Assembly: GCF_027409185.1 (NCBI RefSeq)
Contig: NC_084469.1
Span: 83,301,918 to 83,365,917, forward strand
From: Cynocephalus volans
Lineage: Eukaryota; Chordata; Mammalia; Dermoptera; Cynocephalidae
Direction of reading: 5' to 3'
DNA: 64,000 bases
Shown here: positions 1 through 11,149 of the stretch, in pieces
How positions within the stretch are numbered: position 1 is the first letter of the stretch
How the letters are laid out: every line of letters starts with the position of its first letter
The notes under the pieces: model-generated
Databases searched by the model: none
What the model saw: the letters and a program-made list of their open reading frames with translations, nothing else
What the model was told of the DNA's origin: nothing
Translations under genes and position numbers: made by a program

Positions 1-2000
1 CTACCCTTCAGAGAAAAAGACTTCACTGGGGAAATGGCATTTACCTGACTCCAGCCCTCTAGCCTTTCTCTCTGGTGGTTAGGAGGGATGCTAAGAAACA
101 CTTGTAAAACTCACAGCCAAGGCACACAGCCCTACCAAAAGACTGAGATTTAATCATAAGATTACAGAATGCTTTCCCTCCCCACCTTACCACCACACCA
201 GCAGGGCTCAATATGATAGTGTGTATTACAACTAAACAAGCTGTAAGAGCAGATTCTATCAAAGAAGGCGTTCTTAATGAAGCCCAAAATAACAGTCAAG
301 ACAAAAACAAGGACACTAAAGGAATTTGAAGGCTCTGGCACCTACACCTACAACAAACATTAAATACAGCCCAAATCCTAGCCAGACTGACATAAAACCT
401 CACATTAAAGGCCTGTTTACCTTACTTCCCTTAATTTCATATCCAGTACATCATATCTGGCACTCAATGAAAAATTACAAGGAAAGAAAAAACATAGTCT
501 GGACAAAGCAAACATCACAACCAGGCTCAGCTTTGTTACAGGTTTTGGAATTCTCAGGCAGGAAATTTAAAACAACTGTGATTGATATGATTACTGTATT
601 GTAATAGAAAAAATGGACTCTTAAGAACAGAGAGATGGAAATTCTAAGAAAGAATCAAAAAGAAATGCTGCAATTCAAAAGCACTGTTACAGAAATGAAG
701 AATGCCTTTGATGGGGTTCAGTTTAGATTCAACATGACCAAGGAACAAATAAGTGATCTTGCAGACATGTGAGTAGAGTAATTCCCCAAACTAAAATGCA
801 AAGACAGAAAAAAAAGAATGGTAAGAAGGGGAGGGGGAGGGAACCCAGAACATATAAGAAGTGTGGGATAGTTTCAAAGTGTGAAATACATGTGTAATTG
901 GAGTATCAGAAGAAGAAAGAGCAGAGCAAAAGAAGTATTTGAAGTAATTAATGGTGTTGACCTAAAAAGAAAAAGACCAAATACATATAGCAAGAATTTA
1001 TTGAGCCAATATGATGATTGCAACCAGGGAGATGCATAGTCTAGTCAGGTCAACCTGAGAAATGCATTCTGAAGAGGGTCAGCAGAGTTTGACATTTTAT
1101 AATCAGAAAAGGATAGCCCTGCCTATTTACTTAACCAGGTTTTTTATAGGTCGTACATGATGTGTAGATTTGTTACTAGGTTACATCCTACATGCAAGGA
1201 TCTAAGGTAAGGGTCACAAGAAGCATTCTAGATTATTTTGTGGCTTTCTGGTACCAGCCTGTCTGCTTTTAAGTAAAAATGGTGTTATGATAACATTTTC
1301 CAAGACAGGTGGACATAACTACTGACTTATCCCAGATCTCTCAAGGCATTATAATTTAACTGACCTGTTCAAAACAGATTTTTGATTATCAAAAAAATCT
1401 ATACCTAGGCATATCATATTCAAATTATAGAACAGCAAAGATAAACTCTTATAATAAGCCAGAGGGGGAAAAAATACCTTGCCTATACCAGAACAAGGAT
1501 AAGAATTATAGCCACCTTCTTGTCAGAAACCATACAAGCAAAAGGAGAGTGGAGTGAAATATTTAAAGTATTGGCTTGCTGAAAGAAACCAAGAATTCTA
1601 TATCCAGCAAAATTATCTTTTAAAAGTGAAGGAGAAATAAAGACTATCAGACAAACAAAAACTGAGGGAATTCATCACTAGCATATCTGCCCCTCAATAG
1701 ATGTTAAAAGAAATCCTTCAGGGGGAAGGAATATGATAGGTCAGAAACTCATATCTACATAAGAAGGAAGAGCTTCAGTGAAGGAAGTGGAGGTAAAATA
1801 AGATTTTGTTTTTCTTAGTTGATCTAAAAAATAACTGCTTGTATTAATAACAGTAATAGTGTACCAGTTGATTATAGCATATGGATAAATGATATGAATG
1901 ACAGCAATACCATAAGAGATGGGAAGGGGAAATCAGGAATACTGTTCTTTATTAAAATTGGTCCTTTCCTGTAAATAACAATGAAGAGTCTCTTTCCATC
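1..2000 (+). repeat. Old L1M/HAL1-type LINE remnant, sense, left end outside window
   Basis: Diverged L1-family leader/ORF1-like sequence. Recognisable pieces include the region near 690-760 (tgaagaatgcctttgatggg) and 1425-1700, with the usual 'tatatccagcaaaattatc' type text. Frames are broken throughout. It is interrupted by a different repeat at about 965-1405. The homologous region recurs at 4135-5262 and in the 24-26 kb L1. Confidence 0.6.
965..1405. repeat. Unassigned insertion in the L1M/HAL1 (LTR-like)
   Basis: L1-like text stops near 950-965 and resumes near 1405-1425, so about 440 bp was inserted. The inserted sequence reads like a MaLR/ERVL-type LTR in antisense but I cannot name the family. 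No coding capacity. Confidence 0.35.
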
Positions 2001-3126
2001 AGCTTTGTGTGATGACCTCTTCAGTGAAATAATAGTGGGCTATAAAACTTTAATATAATATGTCTTCAAAGATGAGTGATTTTGCAACTCTTCTCCCCAC
2101 ACATATTTACAGAGAACTTAAGAGGAGATGAGGTTTTAAACAAGGGTAAAAGATAATAAGAATAAAACAAAAAGAAACTTATAAGAACAAACCTATAAAA
2201 TAAGTATGAGCAAGTAAAAATGACACAAAAGCAAGAGGATAGAAATTGCTAAGAGAGTGATTGAAAATTGACAAGTGAAAAATTCAAGAGCATCAGAATC
2301 ACTTGTATGTGTTATCTGAGGGTGGGGGGTACGTACAGACAGTAAACTCCAGTTGTTATTCAAAAAACATTTATTGAACAGCTACCAAGTACAAGCTATA
2401 ATCCTAGGCATGTTAAGGAGAAGTACGAAATATATTCATTAGCCTAAAGAAGTCTACAGTTTATTTGCAAAGAGAAAACAAGAAAAAATAAATAACAAGA
2501 TAAGCCACTAATGAAACATTTATCAGAAGACAAATAGCTTTCTAAGAGATTATTGACCTCACTATTCACTGGCCCCTTCTTGTGTAAGACTTAGCTGTCT
2601 AGAGTGGAATCTTATAAAAAGAACTAGGATTCCATATCCTACAAGATTTCCAAGAAATTTAATACAATTAGCCTTGTTTGCCTGGATAACTGAGCATGAC
2701 ACATTGCCAGGTGCTAGGAATATTGAAAAATGTTAAGGTGAGGTTACTGCCATCAAGAACTTTACATATTAAGGAGCTAGACATATACATTTTAAAATAT
2801 GTGTGTAAATGGTAATTACAAAGCAATACGTAAGTGTCAAATTAGTGGCAACAATAATAAGTACAATAGGAGTTCAAATAAGAAAGAGACCATTATGGAC
2901 TGGATTGATCAGTAACACTACATGAAGAAAGTCTTCACGTGAAGGTTTCGTATATATGGACCAGAAGAAGTGAAAAAGAAGAAATGTAGATGTAGCATTA
3001 GCAAAGTTAAAATAATGGGAAATGTGACTTTATTAGGAGCACACACAAAATAATTTGATAGTCAACAAAGAAAAATGTCATCCTGGGTTTTGAAATCTAT
3101 ATTAGACACAAAAGCTATAATATCGT
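2000..3126. other. Intronic, AT-rich; L2-like patch
   Basis: ITFG1 intron. 2355-2900 has an L2/MIR3-like flavour (catttattgaacagctacc; tgccaggtgctagg), too diverged for a firm call. Nothing else recognised. Confidence 0.35.
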
Positions 3127-3140
3127 TGAATATTTTCTTT

Positions 3141-3315
3141 CTTTCTTTCTTTTTTTTTTTAAAAGATGACCGGTAAGGGGATCTCAACCCTTGGCTTGGT
3201 GTTGTCAGCACCACGCTCAGCCAGTGAGCTAGCCGGCCATCTCTATATAGGATCCGAACCTGTGGCCTTGGTGTTATCAGCACCACACTCTCCCGAGTGA
3301 GCCACGGGCCGGCCC
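3141..3315 (-). mobile_element. CYN dimeric tRNA-Ile SINE
   Basis: Antisense dimer of two tRNA-Ile-like units, with A/T-rich tail at 3141-3160 and head at ccgggccggccc end 3315. Flanked by the target duplication tgaatattttcttt (3127-3140 and 3316-3329). Near-identical to the copy at 15053-15226, so it is young. Non-coding; mobilised by L1. Confidence 0.9.
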
Positions 3316-3723
3316 TGAATATTTTCTTTTTATTTTTAAACTTCATCAAGGAAAAACTCTTATACCCTAAACAGATGCTCCTATTAGTTTCATTTAGTTG
3401 CTGTATTTTTGCATTACTTAGCAAATGGCCTAGAATTTCACATATTAATTGTTCTTTACACAAAATATTTATTATTTTTAAATATAATTTAGTGATCAGT
3501 TTACTGACCATTTTAATACATTTTGTTTAATTATATTCACAAAAAGTAATAATTGTGAAGATGCATCTTTCTTAGTTTATTTCAAGAATTTAAGAAATCA
3601 ATAAACAATCTAAAATAGGCCTGGTTACCCATTCTTGAAATATGTTTAAAACAAAGAGAGAAAGAAAAGAGAGAGATCTCCTTTTAACAAGTATGGTTTT
3701 GGGGACTTCAAGTTTTCCATCCA

Positions 3724-4023
3724 GGACCTTGAGAGAATTATATTAAGTGAAACAAGTCAGGCACAGAAAGAGAAATACCACATGTTCTCACTTATTGGTG
3801 GGAGCTAAAAATAAATAAATAAATTCACACACACACAAAAAAGAAACGGGGGGAGGGAAGAAGACATAACAACTACAATTACTTGAAGTTGACACGACAA
3901 GCAAACAGAAAGGACATTGTTGGGTGGGAGGGAGGAGAGGGAGGAGGGAGGGAGGTTTCGGTAATGGGCCACAATAATCAACCACATTGTATATTGACAA
4001 AATAAAATTTAAAAAAAAAAAAA
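3724..4023 (+). mobile_element. Young L1, 3' end only
   Basis: The last codons of ORF2 and the 3' UTR, with (ca) tract, purine-rich gggaggagagggaggag run and poly(A). Bounded by the target duplication agttttccatcca (3711-3723 and 4024-4036). The same 3' end occurs at 20545-21350 and 50844-51472. Severely 5'-truncated. Confidence 0.88.
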
Positions 4024-4134
4024 AGTTTTCCATCCAACATATAAAGAACTTAGAAGTCATACTTCCATCCTCACCAAAAAAAAAAAAAAAAAAAAAGATG
4101 AATAAATGAAATCAACAACTCTTATATCCATCAG

Positions 4135-5262
4135 AGAATGAAAACACAGGGCAAACCACTGCCCTCAAAACTGGAAAGACAGCTAGATACAAAGAATCAC
4201 AGTTTACTGGAAGCAGAAGCCATAGCAGGAGCCAGCTACTGGTGGGAACACTTCAACGGTAATCAACTAATGGCTGGAGACTGAACCTGAAACTAGTTTA
4301 AGAGAATAAAAACTCCTAGAATCCCAGCCTTAAGGGACCACATACTTTCATGAGTTTTACCTCTGGCATCCCCACCACCTTGAGTCAATTATCTAAGAAA
4401 TAATCTTAGAAATAATCCCCTGTGCTTCTGTGTGTGTGTAGGGGGAGAGAGGTAAGCATTTTTAACTACTTTCAGAGCTACTGTTCTGCTTAACAAAACC
4501 TTGCCCTCAAGGGAACCAAAACCTAACCAACTTTGGTTTTATCAGAGTCTAATTGACTTGATAGAAGTAAAATACCCAATTCCAGCCCCTCTCTAGCCTG
4601 TCTCACCTAAGGGAGCAGGTGTGGGTGAGGGGAGCAAGACTGAGACCCAACTGTAGAACTACAGAACATTTACCCTCCCCCCGACACACCTTACCAGGAC
4701 ACCAGTAGGTCTCCTGTAGAAACAGGATTACAGTTGAGCAAGGCTCAGGTCCTATTTAAAAAGGAGCCTCTAGAGAAACGCAAAGACTATGGAGTAGACA
4801 AAAACAAGAACTAGAGAACATGTTAGCCTCTGACACCAACAGCTACAGCAACTAGTAAATGCAGTCATAGCTAGATAAACATAAACCTCACACTAAAGGC
4901 CTATTTTCCTGAGTTTCTTTTACTCAATATATCAAGTTCAGCTTTCAACAAAAAATTATAAGGCATGCTAAAAGGCAAAAACCAAAAATCTCCACAGTCT
5001 GAACAAAGTAATGGCAGACTCAGTTATGGCAGAAATTGTGAATTATAAAACTGGGAATATAAAATAACTGATTAATATGCTAAGGGCTCTAATGGGAAAA
5101 GGAAATGCTGGAAATCAAAAACACCATAGTAGTAATGAAGGATGCCTTTTAATGGGCTCATCAGTAGCTCAGACATGGCTGAGGAAAGAATCACTGAAGA
5201 TATCTCAATTGAAACTCTCCAAACTGAAAAGCAAAGAGAAAAAAGAGTAAAAAACCAGTTTT
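4135..5262 (+). repeat. Old L1M/HAL1 remnant, sense
   Basis: Leader and ORF1-proximal sequence paralogous to the start of the window (matching text about gacaaaaacaagaactagag and the atgaaggatgccttttaatg block). Many stops and indels. Its end abuts an LTR-like segment. Confidence 0.55.
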
Positions 5263-5289
5263 ACCTTAGTGAACATTAAGTGGAAGATG

Positions 5290-5695
5290 CTACATTAATG
5301 GTCCCCAGTGACTTATGTCACCCAATATTCATACCCCATTGATCCATAATTAGTCCCCTCCCACACTGACTTTGCTTGGCCAAGGAGAAATCAGCAAACA
5401 TGACACAAGTAGAGCCTTGATAAACTCTTCCATTTTGGGATTTACACTATCGGAATGTGCCCTGAGATTGCATGTGAAGAAGCCCAGAAGAGTCTCCTTG
5501 AGGATGAAAGACCATAAAGAGGGAGGCTCACCCAGTCATCCCAGCTGAACTCTGCCCCCCAGCTGACCCACAGCTGGATGCAGCCATGTGAGTGAGCCCC
5601 ATCAAAATCAGCAGAAACTGCCCAGTCAACCTACTGAATCATTTAAGCCACTAAATTTTGGGTTCATTTGTTATACGAGAATAAATAATTGCAGA
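5290..5695 (+). repeat. MaLR (MLT1-type) solitary LTR
   Basis: Recognised by its 3' portion (agccactaaattttgggttc, then gaataaataattgcag) and the cccagtgacttatgtcaccc block. Old, no internal retroviral genes. Confidence 0.5.
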
Positions 5696-5699
5696 AAGA

Positions 5700-6570
5700 A
5701 ATGTATTATGCTTTGCTTGAGAGCCAAATATGAAAGAATTTATAAAGACAGAAGTGTCGACACTGATAAAAAGGTATGTTTGGGCAGTACAAACTTGAGT
5801 GGATAGGAAAGGGAAAGAAATTTAGAGAAGCAGAAGATGAGAGCTTAAGAGTTTAAGAGAATATGCTTATTGACAGTCACAACTTTAGTCATATCCTCTA
5901 GGAAGAAGGTGCATGTGAAAGAAATGACTTTGCTAAAGGAAAATTTATGAGGTATTTTTATGTTTTATGTCTATTGATACCTAGTAATAGCCTCCAGTTC
6001 TCTCCAAGTTGAGTAACGTGTAACAGCTACCTAGTCTAATGAACACTTACTTTAAAATCACATGTTTCAGTAAAAATAACCTATCTTGCAATTTGGGACT
6101 AAAAAATCTCCTCTCACCTTTGGTTTGTAAAGTAGTTATGCATCTCTCTTCTCTGTCTCAGAACTGAACAGTTTCCTTGTGCTTTTTTGTTGCTACTAAA
6201 AAAGGCCTCCTCTAGCAAAATGACCATTGGTTTGGCTCTCAGAGAGGTATAGATGTCCAATATGTACAATAAAGTGCACTAAAACATAAGCCAAGCTTTC
6301 CCATTTAGCTCATCTATTTGACATTGCCCACTTTGGAAATCGTAGTTTATTTTTTTAATCCAGGCAATGACAGCTGAAACATAATCGCACATTACCTCAG
6401 AAAAGTTTACCTCCCTAATGCAACTCAAAAGGAATGCTGACCATTAAATTGGAACTCCACAGGCAATAACACCTAATGCAGTTTGGTTTTATGAGAACTG
6501 TGGATTACTTTTATTGTTTCCCTTTGCATTACTTTTCACATGCATTAGCAATGGCTTTTTACTATTCCTT
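5700..6570. other. Intronic unique sequence
   Basis: AT-rich ITFG1 intron; no repeat or exon recognised. Confidence 0.5.
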
Positions 6571-6599
6571 CATTAGATGTTTATGTGCATTAAGCTACA

Positions 6600-7205
6600 G
6601 AAAAGTAATTATCAAAATCAAACTACTCGGTTCCTCAAAAAATTTAAAATAGAGTTAGCATACCCATTAATTCCACTCCTAGGTATATTCCCAAGAGAAC
6701 TGAAAACATATGTTCACATAAAAACTTGTACACGTATGTTCATGGCAGCATTATTCATAATAACCAAAAAGTGGAAATAAACCAAATGCGCGCTGATGAA
6801 AGGATAAGCCAAATATGGTAAATCCATAAAATGGAATCTTATTTAGCCATAAAAACATGAAACATGTTATAACATGGATGAACCTTGTAAAAACATTATG
6901 CTGAGTGAATGAGGCCAGACACAAAAGGCCACATACTGTATTATTCCATTTATGTGAAAGGTCTAGAATAAGCAAACCATTAACAGAGAAAGGAGATTAG
7001 TGGTTACCAGGGGCTGGAGGGAAGAAGAAATGGGAAGTAACTGCTAATGACTATGGGGCTTCTTTTTGTGGTGATGAAAATATTCTGGAATTAGTGGTGA
7101 CAGTTGCACAACCTTGTGAATGTACTAAAAACCACTGAATTGTACACTTTAAATTGGTGGGCTTTGTGGTAATGAGTTATGTATCAGTTTAACAAAAAAG
7201 AAGAG
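6600..7205 (+). repeat. Old L1M 3' end, sense
   Basis: Diverged ORF2 C-terminal and 3' UTR text (tcctaggtatattcccaaga; catggcagcattattcataa; ggttaccaggggctggagg). Ends in A-rich sequence near 7200. Confidence 0.75.
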
Positions 7206-7429
7206 ACAAAAAAAACTACTCACATTCCAAATTTATAACTAGGAAGCAGGCTGGCAGATACAGCTTGAACAAGGGTTCAGAAGTTCTTAGTTTTATCCAG
7301 AAAAGAAATTATAAAAACTTCCAGAAAAATTTTTCACTGTTACATTATTTTTCAGGAACTAATATCAAGTTGAAATTCAACCTAAGAAAACCAGAAAATA
7401 TGAGAAATGATTATATAATAATCAAAATA

Positions 7430-7560
7430 ATATTTGTATAGTGCTTTGCAATTTATAAAGTACTTTTATGTACATTAAAAGTTAAGCACTATTGTAATTG
7501 CCTCACCAAATCTGTGCAGCAGGTGGTATTGTTATTCTGATTTTACAGATGAAGAAGCAT
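7430..7560 (-). repeat. MIR-like SINE fragment
   Basis: Text such as atagtgctttgcaatttata and gattttacagatgaagaagc is the antisense body of MIR/MIR3. Ancient. Confidence 0.5.
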
Positions 7561-9768
7561 TCATTTATTTTGAGAAGGCAGTAATTTTATTTTTATTATT
7601 TTTTAATCTACCTATTTATTTTAACATGTATTCATACATATTTGTGGGGTACAGTGTGTTGTTTCAATACATGCATATACTATACATTGATTCACTTAGG
7701 GTAGATAGCATAGCTTTATATCCATTAGTCCACCACTTCCCCTCCCAACCACCCCTCTCCCAGCCTCTGGTAATCATTATTTTACTGTCTACTTCTATGA
7801 GAACTGTCTATTTTTAAGCTTCCACGTATGAGTGAGATCATATGGTATTTGTCTTTCTCGGCCTGGCTTACTTCACTTAACATGGTCTCCAGTTCCACTC
7901 ATTTTCCTGCAAATGATAGTTATTTCATTTTTTTTTATAACTGAATAGTATTCTGTTGTGTATATATACCATTATTTTTTAATCCATTCATCTCTTAATG
8001 GGCATTTAGGTTGATTCCATCCCTTGGCTATTGCAAATAGTGTTGCAATGAACATGAGAATTCAGGTGTCTCTTCAGTATATTGATTTCATTTCCTTTGG
8101 GTGTATACCCAGTAGTGGGATTGCTGAGTCACAGAGCAGTCCAATTTTTAGTTCTCTGAGGAACCTCCAAAACTATTTTCTGCATTGGCTGTACCAATTT
8201 ACATTCCCACCAACAATGTAGGAGAGTTCCCTTTTCTCTGCATCCTCACCAGCATTTGTTATTTTCTACTTTTTGATTTGTTTTTTTCTACTTTTAGCCA
8301 TTCTAACTCGGATGAAATGATATCTCATTGTGGTTTTGATTTGCATCTCCCTGATCATGATGTTGACCATTCTTTCATGTCCCTGTTGGCTATTTCTGTG
8401 TCTTCTTTTGAGAAATGTCTGTTCAGTTCCTTTGCCCATTTTTTAATAGAGTTATTTGGTTTTTTGCTGTTGTTTGAGTTCCTTATACATTCTGGATATT
8501 AGCTCCTTGTCTGTGTGTAGTTTGCAAAAACTTTCTCCCATTCTATAGGTTGTCTCCGAACTTTGTTGATTGTATCTTTTAATGTGCCAAAGCTTTTTAG
8601 TTTGATGTAGACCCATTTATGTATCTTTGCTTTAGTTGCCTGTACCTTTTCAGTCTTGTTCAAAAAAGCAATGCCCACTCCCATTTCATGTAGCATTTTC
8701 CCTGTGTGTTCTTCTAGTAGTTTAATAGTTTCAGGTCTTACAATTAGGTCTTTAATCCATTTTGAATTGATTTTTGTATATGGTGAGAGGTACAGGTTCA
8801 ATCTTCTGCATGTGGATATCCAGTTTTCCCAGCACCATTTTTGTCCTTTCCCCATTGCCTTTAAGGAAAATTACTTGGCTATCTAAATACATGGCTTTAT
8901 TTCTGAGTTTTCTGTTCTGTTCCATTGGTCTGTGTGTCTTTGTACCTTTGTAGTATATTTTGAAGTCAAGTAGCATGATACTTCCAGCTTTGTTCTTTTT
9001 GTTCAGAATTGCTTTGGCAATCAAGGGTCTTTTGTGGCTTCATATTAATTTTAGGATTGTTTTTTCTATTTCTGTGAAGAATGTCATCAGTATTTTGATA
9101 GGGATTGCATCGAATCTGTAGATCGCTTTGGGTAGTATGGTCATTTTCACGGTATTAATTCTCCCAACCTATGAATGTGGAATGTCTTTTCATTTCTTTG
9201 TGTCCTCAGTTTCTTTCAAGGTTATTTGTTATGTAGTTTTCCTTGTAGAGATCTTTCACCTCCTTAGTGAAATTAATTCCTAGGTATTTTATTTTTTTGT
9301 AGCTATTGTAGATGGGATTGCTTTCTTGATTTCTTTTTCATTTTGCTCATTATTGGTGTATAGAAATGGTACTGAATTTTTTATGTTCATTTTATATTCT
9401 ACAACTTTACTGAATTCGTTTATCAATTCTAAGAGTTCTTTGGTAGAGCTTTTAGGGTTTTCTGTACATAAGATCATGTTGTCTGCAGACAGGGACAATT
9501 TGACTCCCTCTTTTCCAATTAGGATGCTTTTTCTTTCTTCCTCTTGCCTAATTGCTCTGGAGGGTATTTCCAGTACTGTGTTGAATAAGAGTGAAGAGGA
9601 TGGGCCTCCATGTCTTGTTCCACTTTGCAGGTGAAAAGCTTTCAGCTTTTCCCCATTCAGTATGACATTAGCTGTTGGTTTGTTATGTATAGACTTTATT
9701 GTGTTGAGGTACGTTCCTTCTATGCCTATTTTGTTGAGGGTTTTTATCATGAAGGAATGTTGAATTTT

Positions 9769-11149
9769 TTTTAAATGTATTTATTATTATTACTTTTTAC
9801 ATTCTGAGATGTTGGGGTAGAGGGGGAAGAATGGGAGAGGAGGGAGAGACAAGTGGGGCAGGGGATGGTCCACAGCTGGCCCATTCACTGGCCTGTTTGC
9901 AGAGGGTGGGGTCATGGCCAAGGCCCTCGGACCCCCCCCCCCCACAACCCCAGCTCAGGAGCCCAGGGGGGCTTTCACCAATGGCTTGGTCATCACTGGA
10001 CTGGATGTGAAGGTCAGGGGGATATGGCCAAGGCCCTCACCCCACCCCGACCCCAGCTTGGGAGCCCAGGGGGCTTCCAGTGGTGGCTCAGTCATCACTG
10101 GACTGGATTCGGAAGTGGGAGGGGCGTGGCTGAGGCCTTGGCCTCCCCCCACCCCAGCATGGGAGCCTGAGGGGCTTCCAGTCCTCCCAAGTTTTGTAGA
10201 TGTTCTTTGGTGGTGTTAGACCTTTACTGGTTAATATCAGAACTTTGTCTCTGATCTGTGAGGTTTTTTTCTTTCAGTTCTGTGTTGGATTATTAGCTAC
10301 TCCCACCACTTAAACTCTGCACTGGAACTAATTTGTTGTCCTTCGGTTACTTCTTAAAATGGGAGAACTTCCTGTGGGGACCAGCAGTTGAGCCCTGTGT
10401 TTAAGCTAAATTGCTGCTTTGCTGCTGATTCCCTGGAGAAAGCTTTTTGTGCAGTTCAGCTTTTGTTTACTATCTAAGCACTTCCAGGTCTTGTGAGATC
10501 TGATACACCTGGGTTGTGTGGAAACTCTGGTCTGGGCCTGACTCTTCAGTAAACTTCTCTCCCTTCAGTTCTATGTTCCTGATCAGCGTCCACCAAGTGG
10601 GTCTGTGCTGATTGGAGAGATTAGCTGTCCTTGCTGTGCCCCAGTTTTCCCCTGGTGGGTCCATCTTACCCACCCCCTGCACTCCAAACACTTCCAATGG
10701 GCTTAGCTGTGTTCCAGTCCCTTGTGATGATGACTCACTGGCCTCTGAGTGGCTCCTTGTTTCAGTTGTCTTGTGCCTCGCTCCTGTGTAGGTCCATGGG
10801 AACCTTGTTAGTGGTCTTGCTGGCCTGGGGTTCCCAAGGTCCTCTTCTCCCCTGCAGGTTCCAAGCAACATCACACAAAGGGAACAGCTGCTGCTTTGCC
10901 AGCTCTTGCTCCGTGTGCTCACCAGGGCCATCCTTGGAATGGCCAGGGCTTCAAATGGTCAGAACGTTTCTTTTCTTTCTCTCATTACGGCTTCTCCTGC
11001 CTTCATGAACTCTGTGGGTCTCTCCTCCACTTCACCTGAGCTCTGGCAGCCCCAGCTTGGCAGTCATTGCTTTTTAATAGTTGTATATTGGTCGATTGTG
11101 GGAGAGGGTGACGCTGGAGACCATCTATTCTGCCACCATGGTCGGAAGT
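9769..11149 (-). mobile_element. Composite VNTR-bearing retroelement (SVA-like architecture)
   Basis: Inserted into the antisense L1 with a perfect 16-bp duplication aggaatgttgaatttt (9753-9768 and 11150-11165). In element sense (minus strand) it starts like an L1 5' UTR (cagaatagatggtctccagc). About 965 bp of L1-leader-like sequence follow, including agaacatctacaaaacttgg. Next come three GC-rich tandem units of about 100 bp (10182-9867) and a short 3' module with AATAAA and a short A-tail. There is no ORF of substance. The 16-bp duplication and A-tail indicate mobilisation by L1. Family membership is my inference; I do not recognise a published name. Confidence 0.7.
9867..10182. repeat. Tandem repeat, three ~100-bp GC-rich units
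   Basis: Units at about 9867-9983, 9984-10083 and 10084-10182. The two better-matched units share gtcatcactggactggat, a gtggc/atggcc-aggcc core, a C-rich run and gggagcc...ggggcttccagt. The first is more diverged and carries a 13-base C run (about 9931-9943). This is the VNTR of the composite element. Confidence 0.8.

Noticed and set aside
3062..3511. 149-codon minus-strand frame
   Set aside because: Mostly translation of a CYN dimer and intron; the same peptide piece (RVRILYRDGR) recurs at 14985-15194 for the same reason.
9867..10182. CRISPR-like array
   Set aside because: Units are contiguous with no spacers, in a mammalian intron; a plain tandem repeat.
9853..10219. Overlapping ORFs of 65-105 codons on both strands
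   Set aside because: They follow the GC-rich tandem units; frames track the repeat period and no family is recognised.
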